Positions 46,101 to 58,099 of a stretch of DNA of 64,000 nucleotides are shown here, piece by piece. Position 1 is the first letter of the stretch. The number at the start of each line of letters is the position of its first letter. A model generated the notes under the pieces. The model searched no databases, had not been told where the DNA came from, and worked only from the letters and a program-made list of their open reading frames with translations. This DNA is from Ashinkailepas kermadecensis (taxonomy: Eukaryota > Arthropoda > Thecostraca > Neolepadidae), in NCBI GenBank assembly GCA_034440615.1, contig JAOTOM010001520.1, forward strand, positions 1-64,000, read 5' to 3'. The translations under genes and the position numbers were made by a program.

Positions 46101-48640
46101 GAGAATCATCTGAACGCTCGCGCTATGATACACATTCATCCTGAAAGGGTTCGTCACCTGCTGCGACACTTAACCGTTTTTTTAGGACAAAGAAACTCCA
46201 TCTCAGTAGCGACGGCTGTCCCAACATCCACCGCCTCCTAAACGGTGGCGGCCGCCCCTGTCGTCACAGCCCAGCGACAACAACCGTCCCAGCGGTGACG
46301 GCAGTCCCAGCGGTGACGACCACTTAAGCAGCCACATCCGTATCAATGGCATGGCCACAGCTACCCCAGCAGCCACAGTCGATCCAGCAGGAAAAGACAG
46401 CCCAGCAATTGCTGGGATGACGGCCATTCCAACGGTACCAGTTGTGTCGCCTTGCATCGGGGTGGCGCCGGTCATGCAGGATGCTGTGTGTTCGGCATAG
46501 CTGGTCAGGGTTGTTGCTGGACTAATCCCTGTCCCCAAATTTTGCACTTATTTTTCCCTACTGGTATTCACGGAAGTATGAAGGTGTTTAAAAGGCGCAA
46601 CGGTGCGGGCCCACCCATATCACGAACATCTTTCTATGAAACTATTTTTGAATGTAGAGGATACAAAAGAAGCAATTGTGCCCATGGGGATGAGCAATTG
46701 TATTTTTACCCAAGCTAACAATACTCATGACATTATGAGTAATGTTTTAGTTTCCACTCCTGGAACAAATACTAGCTACGCTACTGATTCCAACCGGCGG
46801 GTTTAGTCTGTGTATGTATGGCGTATGTATGGGCTTAATGCATCGATGTTGTGTTATCACATTGTTTTTGCGGATGTTCAATAAACTGGGGTGAGGTTTG
46901 AACCTTAGACCTCGAGGAGATCTTGTGCCATTCGCGTGTCACATTTTATCTTATGAAATCGTTCGGAAGTATGTTAAGGTCGGTAGGCTACTGCCAAACT
47001 GACCACTTGGATACACAGACAGAGGCCAGTTTGAGACAAATAATTGCTGACCCCTCCAAATTCAATGCTACTTAATTTTCGGGTTACCTCTGGACACAAT
47101 TATCAGACCTCAATAGGAATAAATACTAAAAATGCCTACCACCCGTAAACGTGCCTGAGTTTTGACATTACCATCCGTTAATTATAGTGCAGACCAGTCA
47201 TCAGAAGCACATTTCCTCGCAAGTTCTGCAGGATAAATCATTGACAAGTACAATGTAAGGCCAAATCCTTTCTACGTCGTCAGGAACTACAGAAAAATTA
47301 ATTGAATTACTGTACACATTTTTCGTAACTGTGATTTGTAAAGGTAAAATTTAGCTCAGAAAAAGCGTCCACAGTCCCCATTTTATCCTACGGAGTTATC
47401 CGAGCATGCGTATTTTTTTAGTTCAAGGCGAAAGCGCCTTCGCTACGGAAACAGATAGTTCAGCTTCCACCTTTCAATTTAATCAACTGTTGGGTTCCTA
47501 CATTATGTGATGATATGTCGAACTGGCACCCTAGTTGCTATCGCCATACAACAAAATAGGAATTGTCCATGCAAATTATTATCCGATGCACATACAAAGT
47601 AATTTGATCGGTTCATGCACCTTCCTGGACCAAGCTGATTTTATACCAGGCCAAGTAACGCAACGTAGGGGTTGAAATACTCCCGGTCTGAATTTCGAGA
47701 CATCGGTTGGTTACTTTAGTTTTAGAGTGTATCGACCAGGTTGATTGCTTAGCAACCACAATGTCGAGACATTGCAGAAAGTAGTATCCTAAATCAATGA
47801 TTGACATGCTTTCTATGCAGCTGATGAAAGGCAAAACGTTTTGTTTTTCATGGGATACACACCAGCGGCTCTTCGCTGAAGATGAAAAAAGTTGATTGAG
47901 TGGAGATGATTCGGCGTTGATTGGTAAGACGTCATAGGCATGCACACCGACTGATGCATGCAGGATAAACCCTCCCTCAACCTTCCTCACATTGTGTTTG
48001 TGTAGTAGTTTGCAATGGGCAATGAGTCTTCAAAGAAAATCCCCACGAGGTTGGCATATTTCGTGTTGCAAAGTAAGCTTCCCTGCATTCTGGTTCTGCC
48101 ACTGTGTTTGCACTGCTACATTATGCCTACAGTTATGAGCACATGTTCATTTATGCATCCTTACCAAAGCTAGTATTGTGGTCAGTAAGGTCCATAGTTT
48201 CTTTAAATGCCTTGGCAGTACAAGATTGGATAATATTCCAGGTAGGATCATGTTCTGGATGAGGAATGTCCAGGACATTCCACATTACGTATACACAGCT
48301 GAAGCTAAGGATGCACATTTCTTATTGGGATTTCCATGCACCCACAACTGAACAGAAAAGAAGGTCTACATGTAGAGCTAGCACTAAGAAGAAAAGAAAG
48401 CTCTACATTTGAGCTGATGTGTATAATGCTTCCATAATTATAACCAATTGTAAGATACAACCTGTCCAAATTGCTGCAAGTGCAGATCCGTGTTGTTTCA
48501 AAGCTATACTATTCATAGCAAAAGTAGGCTTTGCAATTTCAGGACAAGTGGACAGTTTGGCACCTGATAAGTGTATGAAAGATATGGTTCCAAATACGGT
48601 AGGTGGTTTCTTGAAATGATTTTGGAGAAATACGATACAT
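46101..48640. other. No gene recognised
   Basis: Includes a small run of 'cccagcggtgacggcagtc' repeats (46276-46320) and otherwise unremarkable AT-richer sequence. The 125-codon minus-strand frame at 47613-47990 and the others are not recognisable. Confidence 0.5.
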
Positions 48641-48775
48641 GAAGGCATTGGGAGGGCACAAATGGATTGGGGGGCATACTCCATAGGGTCCCATGCTAAA
48701 AGGTGAAATTATTGCGGGGCAAAACACATTGAGGGACACTTGGCCCAAAAGTACGCAACACAACACCCCTGGTAA
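48641..48775 (+). repeat. Interspersed repeat fragment (same family as 31346)
   Basis: 'ggcattgggagggcaca', 'tccatagggtcccatgct' and 'attgcggggcaaaacacatt' echo the 19490 copy ('tccatagggtcccatac') and the 31346 copy. The match is partial. Confidence 0.4.
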
Positions 48776-49990
48776 CAAAGTAATTTAAAACGATGCTACA
48801 ACAATTTCATCACTAAACACCAATACTTTACCATGTAGATTGTTGAATGCAAAGATGCTCGAGCCAATCACCAACAGTCGGTAATATGATAATGTTACAT
48901 ACACAACGTTGCAACGCTTGTTTATTTTTATTTTTGCAACTGAAGGTTTTTGAAGTTGCATGCCAACATTTATAACGTTTTTAGAGCATTTTGAACAATT
49001 TTGACTGCATGTTTTGACGGGATATGTTGGGTTAAGTTAAGTTAGGCTAGGTTAGGCTGGGCTAAGTTAGTTTTTACATGTGGTACAATGAATCAACATG
49101 AGAAAACGTCGTAGATGTAACAGCTGCAAGATATGAGACATTATTGTGCTTGATATTTTCGGTTAGTCGGTTATTTTGATTTAGGGTTGCTTTGGCCAGT
49201 GCTATAATATTTGCACCCAGCGCTTGGCGTGTGCAGAAAAGGATGTCCAGTCGTGTTCATTCTTTATATGCATGCGCTAATACCAAATGTTAGAAAGTGA
49301 CTCTGCGATGCCAAACTGGTCCTCCCGCTGCTAGGTCAATGCAATAAAACGAGAGGTACCTACTAATATGGTTGAAGGAAACTAACAAAATAAGATTAGG
49401 AGGAAACAACATCTATGAATTGAGCTGATTTCGATCCCAAGCAAGTTCATTTTTTTATGGCGGGGGCATGGCTACCCAGTCTGAATGGCTAAGGAATGCA
49501 TGGAGTTGAGCATGTATCAAGAATGGATATGATTTCTGCACAATCTGTATAATGTGTTCAAAATGTGTACAACTTTTTCCAATAGCACATCAAGTTTTTA
49601 ATTATCATGCTTACATTTTGTAACGATTTTGTACACACTGTGTGCTATAGATCGGTTATTTGGGCTTTGGGTGCATCGACTACACTGATCATACAGCGCC
49701 CCACTGTATGCTATCGTCAGTTCATATATTCGATTGGATTATATTAGAATATGTTAGACTAAGGTTAATCGAGGGGATATGTATGAATCTATGAGTTACA
49801 ACAACAATATATGGTTATTACTTTGTACTGTACAAAGGTGAATTATGAAGGTGCAAAAGGTGAGGGCCTAGGTCACCATTTGCAGTCTATTCCTATCATG
49901 CAACCACATAGTGTTGATATGCTTAAAAGTGGGAGGGCCATTCCCAGCTGAGCACCAGTGGTACGAATACGCAAGGACGGCTTAGATAAA
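48776..49990. other. No gene recognised
   Basis: AT-rich sequence. A short 'ttaagttaggctaggttaggc' stretch at about 49032-49060 resembles degenerate TTAGG but is too short and irregular to call a telomeric array. Confidence 0.5.
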
Positions 49991-50199
49991 CTAGATACAG
50001 AATGCACCCAGACAATAATTGTCTGCATGTCCTTCCCTTAGCAAACCTAATGACAGGAGCTGCTTCATTGTACCATGATTCCCAGATTTAGGTGGGAAAT
50101 GACACTTAACCAGGAATATCTTTTTTATTCCTGGGTCCCAGTCATCAATTTCTTCTTCCTCAATGCCACATCCTTCTTCTATCCCCATATAGGAAGCAG
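49991..50199 (-). CDS. Possible terminal exon of an unrecognised gene
   Basis: On the minus strand an AG acceptor preceded by a short pyrimidine-leaning stretch ('ctttgatgtttttag', 50201-50215) opens a frame of about 69 codons. It runs to a stop at 49991. The peptide has an acidic cluster (EEEEIDD), then 'WDPGIKKIFLVK', and ends 'DNYCLGAFCI'. I do not recognise it. It lies just upstream of the LINE insertion in the opposite orientation. It may equally be a chance open frame. Confidence 0.2.
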
Positions 50200-50241
50200 C
50201 TAAAAACATCAAAGAATTAGGAATTAGTATCTATAAGGGAA

Positions 50242-52823
50242 ATGATTACTGTTGGGGACCGCGCCACCACAGCGGTCCCCAACAGTCGACTTGAGACGCT
50301 ATGGACACTGGTGAGGCCCGACAGTGGGCGGAAATGTATTATATGTACCGCATATCGGCCTCCTAGGCGTATTATAGGGAGGGGTGACTCTGACGACCTG
50401 ACGGATCAATTTCAGCGTATCATGGTTTATTATCCCCAGACCAAGGTGCTGATCTGCGGTGATCTTAATTGCTGCCTTTTAAAACCTGATCATGACTCCT
50501 CCATAAAGATACTGTGTGATTTTATGTCTGACCAATCCTTGATGCAGCGTATTTCATCTTCTACTTACTCAGCAGGGCCACTGGATGTATTAATTACGAA
50601 CTGTCCCGCTTTTGTGAAACGTTGCGTAACCCAATTTTGTCATTTTAGTCCACATACTTCTATCCGTGCCTTGATCAGTGTACCTCGCTTTCGCCCGCGC
50701 CGATCAGCTGTTCGGTCTCGCTGTCTCCACCGGGTCGACCAAGCTGCGCTTCATGCTCACCTTATTAATGCTGACTGGTATAATGTGTTTTCATCACCGA
50801 CTGCCACTCAGAAGTGGGACTGTTTTATCAGTGTATTTCCACCGATTTTTGACGCACAGGCCCCGGTCAGAGCCGTGTCCATTAGCAATCCCAGCGCCCC
50901 TCCAGTCACCGACCTCACCAAAGATCTAATGTCTCGCCGTCGCGTGGCGTTGGCTGAACACGGTCACAGGTCACCAGAATATGTCGTCATAAACAGAGCG
51001 GTACGGTCCGCCATACGCCGTACACCCGCAATGACATTAAGCGGCGCATCCAGGAGGACGGACGTCGATCGATGTGGCAGCACATCAGATCCACCGTCAG
51101 TGGTGGGAAGCCCGTCCGTAAGGTGCCCGACCCCACACCCGATGAACTGAACAATTATTTCGTTGGCATTAGTCCGCGTGTTACGAGTGAGGTGAGAGAG
51201 TTGGGACAGATGCCAGAACTAGCATGCCGTCTACCACATGTTGGCGCCTGTGCGTTTTGTGTGCCACCTCTGACGCTGTCAGAGCTGAGGACCGTCATCC
51301 TGGGGATGAGTGGCTCGTCGGCTTGCGGCGAGGACGGGGTCAGCATACACATGGTGCGCCTGTCTTTGACGCGATCGGCACGGTACTCCTGCATTTGGTC
51401 AACTCCAGCATTTCCTTTTCTGATGTTCCTCGATCCTGGAAGCACTCCCTCGTTCATCCTATCTTTAAGTCGGGCGATCCTACCAGCCCTCCCAACTACC
51501 GTCCTATTTCCATAGTTCCTGTCATTGCCAAAATTGTAGAGCGTGCCATTCACCAGCAGCTCTAAAATTACATGTCCCAAAACCACCTCCTGTCCTCAGC
51601 CCAGCACGGTTTCCGTCCACGTCACTCGACAGAAACCGCGCTGACTTCCATGTCCGATCATATCCTATCCGCCAATGACCGAGGTGAGTTATCCCTTCTT
51701 TGCCTGCTGGATTTGAGCAAATGCTTTGATGTGATTGATCACTCAGGGCTCTTGACTAAATTAAGCATCCACGGTATCGACACTTCTTGGTTCTCTGCAT
51801 ACCTTTGCGATCATACCCAGAGTGTCAGCCTCACTGACAATCTGGGCAATCTCAAAAAGTATACTCCGCTTCCCAACGGCATTGGTGTCTTTCAGGGATC
51901 TGCTCTCGGCCCGCTCCTCTACTGCATCTTCGCCAACGACCTCAGTCTGTTCGTTGAAGGTGCAGTGGTAGTCCAATATGCGGACGACACCCAAATTTTG
52001 GTTAGTGGTAAGATATCGGAATTTCGAAACATCGTCACGAGGATGGAATATGTTTTGGCTTCTCTTGACTCTTGGTTTCGTGCAAACGGCCTCAGAGTGA
52101 ATGCCGGAAAGACTCAACTGATGCTGCTGAGAAGTCAGAAAAATTTGCGCCACACCCCTGAAATTACCGTAAAATTTCGCGATCACGATCTAACTCCCAT
52201 CTCTGAAGCTAAAAATACCGGATTAATCTTTGACCGTTCTCTCAGCTGGGACTCCCAAGTCTCCACCATCACTAGGCGCACGGAGTGGTCGGTCGCATCT
52301 GAGGAGTTACATGCCGTTCGCTGTCATCTCCGCTTTAGTCAATGCCTTGGTACTCTCGCATATCCGGTATTGTATTTCGATGTACGGTGATGGAACGCAA
52401 AATAATCTGTCTCGCATACAAAACATTATTAACTATACAGCAAAGTAATTTTCGGCCGCAAAAAAATTGATCATGTATCGGATCTGCTGGAGAAATTGGG
52501 CTGGCTGAGCGCGCGCGACCTCGTTCAGTACCACACGCTGACCTTGCTGCACAAGGTGCGCCGCCTGGGTGAACCAGTCACTAGCCTGTGAATTTGTTCT
52601 CCAGACACGTGACAGGACCACCCGGCAAGACAGCGATCTGCACGTGCCCAGATCGCCATGTCGACCAGATGATCAGATCGACATGGGCAAGCGACGTTTT
52701 TGTAGTCGCGCGGCTAGACAATACAATGCCTTGCAGCCCGATCTGACGCGGCTACCTATCCCCCTGTTTGGACCGCACCTAAAGCGTCACCTGCGTAGGA
52801 ACCCGGACTATGGAGGCACTTAG
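50242..52823 (+). pseudogene. LINE endonuclease-reverse transcriptase, frameshifted
   Basis: 50242-51150: endonuclease remnant with 'CTAYRPP', 'VLICGDLNC', 'GPLDVLITN' and 'FSPHTSI' (normally S-D-H). A frame change near 51072-51150 gives 'DELNNYF' and 'LRTVILGMSGSSACGEDGVS'. Another near 51370 leads to 'WKHSLVHPIFKSGD' and 'NYRPISIVPVIAKIVERA', then an in-frame TAA at 51563. The longest intact piece (51572-52270) has 'QHGFRPRHSTETAL', 'DLSKCFDVIDH', 'GSALGPLLYCIFANDL' and the catalytic 'VVQYADDTQIL'. A further frameshift near 52270 leads to 'VLSHIRYCISMYG', then 'KKIDHVSDLLEKLGWLSARD' and a C-terminal 'RRFCSRAARQYNALQPDLTR'. The YADD box and RT motifs are intact but the element as a whole is dead. 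The RT style fits the CR1/L2/Crack group. Confidence 0.85.
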
Positions 52824-52930
52824 CGCCCATTTTATGTGTCTGCTTGTATGACTGCTTGCAGACAATATCTGAATATATGATAATTTTGCCGACCTCTTAT
52901 ATTTGTATGACGTGAGGCTGTAATAGCCAC
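50242..52930 (+). mobile_element. 5'-truncated CR1/L2-type non-LTR retrotransposon
   Basis: This region encodes the end of an apurinic-type endonuclease followed by reverse transcriptase, in the order of a LINE second reading frame. The first endonuclease residues, including the N-terminal catalytic part, are missing, as expected from incomplete reverse transcription. The start at 50242 abuts the palindromic 'ggggaccgcgccaccacagcggtcccc' (50255-50281). The 3' end lies after the stop at 52823, somewhere before about 52970. I see no clear tail repeat or target duplication. Codon composition is GC-richer than the AT-rich flanks. Confidence 0.85.
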
Positions 52931-53795
52931 GAGTTAATTGTGGATGGCCTTAATACATGTCTGTCCGTCTGGTTAGTTATAGCCATTGTTTTTGATGACG
53001 AACAAGTCATAATTAATTGTAGGATACTGTACTAAACGTTTACTTCTTCCGATTTTCTTCTGTGAGACAATCTTTCCAAGAATAATTTTCCACTCTGATA
53101 CCAATGCTCAATGCGGGTTTGAAACACTGGGCTGCATACACTAATACAGTGTATCGAAGTCCGCGATTTTAGGCGTCGAGGCTAGGATGTAAAAAAAAAC
53201 TATTTCATATTGATATATCACCCAAGTCCTTAGCACTGTAGTCGTCAATATCGGATGCTGGGCCTATTTCGAGGTAAGAAATCAGCTGAATGCGGTTCCA
53301 TTTCTATTGCATATCACACATTCTACACATATAAATTATTTTATGTACATCTTGATGACTAGCTGGCGAATTTGGACACCCCGCATTAGCAATTGTCAAG
53401 GCTACTTTCCAAGTCAACAGACTCCATTCCCACTGGCGATGGGAAAGCAATGTACACGGTCACTGATTGGTGGAAGGGGTGTTCGCATGTTACAGACTAA
53501 CAGGGTTGATGTGGTCCTGATTTTATGAGGGGGCATATGCGCCGCCATGGGGCGTGATAACCATGGAGAGCTACCCTCAACGAGAAACAAACAAAAAACA
53601 TTGTAAGTTAAATATCTGTATGTATTTGTTTTCAAACATTAGGAAAAATTTGGGACAGATGTCTGATTCTTCAAAGCCTCGAAGACCTGAAGACAGCGAC
53701 CGAGGGCATGTCAATATCAACTGGACTAAATTCATTTTCACACTGATTGAGAATTTGGTGCAGATAACATTACCCCGACAAAAAGTTTAAAGGTG
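52931..53795. other. No gene recognised
   Basis: Includes 'aggcgtcgaggctaggatg' and an A run (53191-53199). Frames of 73-78 codons on both strands are not recognisable. Confidence 0.5.
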
Positions 53796-54880
53796 CACTC
53801 CAATGGAGATTAGCCAATACATGAAAGTTGAATGGATAAAAGGCTGTAAATGATATGAGTCAAACAGATACAAAGCTGAAAGAACAAAGTCAAAGATTGA
53901 ATAAACAAAAAGTCAAAGATTGAAAAACCAACGGGATAAACGTGAAGTGGGATACAATGAAAGGGAATAAGTCCCAAGGACGAAAATTAAAAGAATACAT
54001 TAGAAGAAGTAAAGTTGAATTAATATAAGTTCAAAGCATTGAAGTTCAATACACACAATCAAATTGATCGAGTCAAAGAATCCAACTGATAAAGTCAACG
54101 GGAAGTCAAATGAAAGGAAGCAAACAGAATAAAATAAAAATTATAGGGCAAACCATCAAAAAGGCAAAAGTAGAAAAATAGAAATGGAAATCTAAAAGTC
54201 AAAAGAATAAAAGTCCAGAGATACAAAATGGAACGAATAAAAAGTCAAAGGAATACACATTGAAAGAATAGGTCAAAATAATAGGTCGAAAAAATGGAAG
54301 TTGAAAGAATAAAAATTGAGAGAAAAAAATTGAAGTAACCACTTAGAAGAATACACATAAAATAATTGAAATTGAAAGAATGCAAGTTGAAAGTCAAAAG
54401 ATGAAAGAATATAAGTAGAACAGAACAAAATTTGAAAAGAATAAAAGTTAACAGAATAGTTAGTCATAAAGTCATAAAGTGTTTAGACTTAATAAGAGCC
54501 ACAATGGCCCGTCAAGTTTAGCCCTATAAAGGAAAGTTACCATAACCCTGGCAAAAGGCACTCATCACCCCAACTAACACCGCTTCCTTAATTCCAAAGA
54601 ATCCATCCACCATCATCCAACCCACCCTATATATCTTACCTATCCAACCCTATTCACTCGATACCACGTAACACATGTGGTTTCAGTGCCCTACCAATAA
54701 TTTTCAAACTCCATGTTGAATATTACTATATTGATCACTACTGTTAGCCATCCCCACCAACTTCATGTCATCATCAAATCTGAACACCCTATGCATAAGC
54801 CCTATCGCAACGCTATTCACAAAAAGGGTAAAGAGAAGGGCCCTAGGTGTAAAACTTGAAATGTATTGAAGGTGGACAGA
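53796..54880 (+). repeat. Degenerate A/G-rich AATAAAAGT array, outer part
   Basis: Diverged 'gaataaaagttgaaag' phrases with about 16-bp spacing fill 53870-54460. A non-repetitive stretch (54480-54890) then separates them from the regular array. The gradient from degenerate to regular units suggests an old array renewed from its right side. Confidence 0.7.
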
Positions 54881-56110
54881 ATAAAATTCAAGAATAATTT
54901 TTTTTTTAAATAATAAAGTCGAAAAGGATGCAAGTTGGAAAGGTTTAAAAGATGAAATGAGTAAAAGTAAAAATATGAAGAAAATTGAAAGGAATAAAAT
55001 TAGAAAGATTAAAATTTGAAAAGAATAAAATATTTTGTAAAAGAATAAAAGTAAAAAAAAGAAAGAAGGTGAAAAGTATGAAAGTTGGAAAGAATACAAG
55101 TTGAAAACAATAAAAGGCACAAAGAATAAAATCTGCAAAGAATGAAAGCTTCAAGGAATAAAAGCCACAAGGAATAAAAGCTGCAAGGAATAAAAGCGAC
55201 AAGGAATAAAAGCGACAAAGAATAAAAGCCACAAAGAATAAAAGCTGCAAAGAATAAAAGCAGCAAGGAATAAAAGTCGCAAAGAATAAAAGCGACAAAG
55301 AATAAAAGCCGCAAAGAATAAAAGCCGCATAGAATAAAAGCCGCAAAGAATAAAAGCCGCAAAGAATAAAAGCCACAAAGAATAAAAGCCACAAAGAATA
55401 AAAGCCACAAAGAATAAAAGCTGCAAAGAATAAAAGCTGCAAGGAAAAAAGCAGCATAGAATAATAGTCGCAAAGAATAAAAACGACAAAGAATAAAAGC
55501 CGCAAAGAATAAAAGCAGCAAAGAATAAAAGTCGCAAAGAATAAAAGCGACAGAGAATAAAAGCCGCAAAAAAAAGCTGCAAAGAATAAAACCGCAAGGA
55601 ATAAAAGCCGCAAGGAATAAAAGCCGCAGAGAATAAAAGCCGCAAAGAATAAAAGCCGCAGGGAATAAAAGCCACAAAGAATAAAAGCTGCAAAGAATAA
55701 AAGCCACAAAGAATAAAGCTGCAAAGAAAAAAGCCACAAAGAATAAAAGCCAACAAGAATAAAAGCAGACAAGAATGAAAGCCAAAAAGAATAAAACCCA
55801 AAAAGAATAAAACCCAAAAAGAATAAAACCCAAAAAGAATAAAACCCAAAAAGAATAAAACCCAAAAAGAATAAAACCCAAAAAGAATAAAACCCAAAAA
55901 GAATAAAACCCAAAAAGAATAAAACCCAAAAAGAATAAAACCCAAAAAGAATAAAACCCAAAAAGAATAAAAGTCAAGGAAAATAAAAATTGAGAAGAAT
56001 AAAAGTTGAAAAGAAGAACAGTCGAAAAGAATCAAAGTCGAAAAGAGTGAAAAGGATAAAAGTTAAAAGGGCAAAAGTAAAACAAATATGAAAAGCATAA
56101 GTCAAAAGAA
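54881..56110 (+). repeat. 16-bp AATAAA-containing array, about 75 units
   Basis: Units of 16 bp fall into three blocks: variable 'gaataaaattgaaaa' types (54890-55130), 'gaataaaagccgcaaa' types (55135-55760) and near-identical 'gaataaaacccaaaaa' units (55790-55970). Each unit carries AATAAA. Minus-strand frames of 294-338 codons translate as Phe/Tyr/Leu/Ala/Cys-rich strings in all three phases, since 16 is not a multiple of three. They look like multi-pass membrane proteins but are by-products. Confidence 0.93.
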
Positions 56111-56144
56111 TTAGTAAAATGTATAAGTGAAAAGCATAAGTCAA

Positions 56145-56410
56145 AAGCATCAGCACCACAGCAGATGGCGTGGCCGCACCACAGTCGTTGGCGTGACCTC
56201 ACCACTATCAATGGCATGACTGCATCACAGCAGATGGCGTGACCGCATCACTGTCGATGGCGTGACCTCACCACTGCCGATGGCGTGACTGCACCACAGC
56301 AGATGGCGTGACCGCACCACAGTCGATGGCGTGACCTCACCACTATCGATGGCGTGACCGCACCAAAGCCGATGGCGTGACCGTATTGTTGCTAATGGCG
56401 TAACCGCGCT
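56145..56410 (+). repeat. ~23-bp array GATGGCGTGACCGCACCACAGTC
   Basis: About eleven units of 22-23 bp ('gatggcgtgacctcaccac', 'gatggcgtgaccgcaccac') alternate 'accgca' and 'acctca' types, giving a 46-bp dimer in places. The unit includes GCGTGACC. Confidence 0.9.
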
Positions 56411-56830
56411 GTGCCGCTCGATTGTCACATAGACCACCAATCTCGGGAAACGAGAAACTCGCACACAAAGGTCTCGAGCTTTGGATAGCATAATTACTCT
56501 ATTTTACCACAACACTTAGAAAGCAATTCATAGCCTACGGGCACAACGTCCTCATCAGCTATCAAATCGTCGTTAGTGATGTTTCTCAAAAGTTTCACGT
56601 TGAACAGCTTCGAAACGCTCCATGTTTGGAAAATGCTTTCCGAACAGGTGGTCATTTCGGGGCAATTTAGTAGCCCAAGTTTGATCTATAAACGGAGTGG
56701 CTACCACGAAGGCGGGCCGCTCTCCCTGTCATTAAAACACGGGCCGTCGCCGTGAATTAGCCGGCTGACGGCGGTCGGCTGAAGTGCGGACTGCGCCGAC
56801 TGGTCGGGCGGGCTCCGCATCCGTCCATGA
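56411..56830. other. No gene recognised
   Basis: Spacer without recognisable gene. It becomes GC-rich from about 56700. Confidence 0.5.
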
Positions 56831-56833
56831 GTG

Positions 56834-56955
56834 CCGCTCGGCAGCGGCCGGCCATGTCTGTCGATGGGTTCCACCCCGCAGCGGCCGTCCATGTATGTCT
56901 ATGAGTTCCACCCTGCAGCGGCCGTCCATGTGTGTCTATGAGTATCCGGTGTGGA
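56834..56955 (+). repeat. ~37-bp GC-rich tandem repeat, three units
   Basis: Three units contain 'gcagcggccg.ccatgt.tgtc' and 'atgggttccacc' or 'atgagttccacc' at about 56836, 56875 and 56912. The frames on both strands across them are by-products. Confidence 0.85.
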
Positions 56956-57213
56956 GGAGTGCTACCACATCCTGTCACAATGTTAGGCATCCCATCGTAA
57001 AACGCACACATTTCTATATGCGTATGGATTTTATTCATAACAACATTGTAATACTTCGGTGCATCACATAGTTTGGAATGGTCCGGGTAGGCCCTATGGG
57101 CTTAGGGACGGGCCCACATTTTACATGGATGAATACCTGGCCGGCTGTTCTGGGACGGACGGGATAGACCAGGGACCCACGGGGCCTGATTTCCCACTTT
57201 GCTGTTTTACGGC

Positions 57214-57361
57214 AAATTTTCTTTTAAAAAAAATAAAAAAAGAAGTATAAAAAACTCAAAATAAAGGAAAAATAAAAAAAAAACAAATTTTTTTTTAAAA
57301 AAAACAACAAAAAAAAAAAAAAAAATTATTATTAATATAAATAAAAAAAAAATTTTAATAT

Positions 57362-57398
<37 letters not shown>

Positions 57399-57530
57399 AA
57401 AATAAAAAAAAAAAAAATTTTTCCCCCCCAAAAAAAGGGGTGTTTTTTAAATTTTTTTTTGGGGGACATGTCTCCCCAATTCCTGAAAAGTGGCGTTTTG
57501 TCCCCTTCAATTTTTTTTCGTGTCCCCCCT
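57214..57530. repeat. Homopolymer-rich tract, possibly a sequence or assembly artefact
   Basis: Long A, T, C and G runs follow each other ('aaaaaaaa', 'tttttttt', 'cccccccc', 'gggg') with hardly any normal sequence between. This lasts about 220 bases, then relaxes through 'ggggtgttttttaaattttt' to ordinary sequence. The pattern of nearly every base being stretched into a run is unlike the other low-complexity tracts here. Confidence 0.75.
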
Positions 57531-58085
57531 AAACCTAAGCTACTAAAGTACCTGTGTATGATCGCCGCAAAATTCCACTTCATCATTAATAAAGTGAAAA
57601 TATCTATGCAAGAGAATCACTAAGAATATCAGAAGCCGGTCTGGCCAATCAACGAGCTTCACGGGCTATCTGTCGTCACAAAATCTCCGAGTGGTAAATC
57701 AGCAAGCGTTATAATTTTCTGCTTCCAGGCCATTCTTGAATAACAAAAACCTCGACCATCTTCTGTTCTCGCTTGGGTGGAGAATTGTGCTTTGCGAGGC
57801 ACCAAATGTGCATTATCGCAAGAAATTATGCGTCTTAGGTTGCCTTCCCCTGCGCATATAACGATATATCTTGAACAAACGTGACTCCGGGTGTCCTTGG
57901 GCGTCTTGGTCATCCTAAAGCACGTACGTCAAGTCAACGTCCTATTCGTATTCAGCGACAAGTTAGCCAGAGACGTATTTGTATTGGTATTGACATTCAG
58001 CGACGAATGATCGTTCGAATGGTTTTTCCACAAATGGTTTTTCTTGTACTGAACACGCTGGAAACCACTACATAAGTTTCGCATA
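57531..58085. other. No gene recognised
   Basis: The minus frame at 57659-57913 (84 codons) and the plus frame at 57881-58075 (64 codons) are not recognisable. Confidence 0.5.
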
Positions 58086-58099
58086 CGTTTATTGGTTAG

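Noticed and set aside
49032..49065. Possible interstitial telomeric repeats (TTAGG-like)
   Set aside because: Only a few irregular 'gttaggctag' phrases, with no run of perfect TTAGG units.
54945..56035. Three long minus-strand frames (294-338 codons) resembling multi-pass membrane proteins
   Set aside because: They are translations of the 16-bp AATAAA array in all three phases. Hydrophobicity follows from A/T-rich codons.
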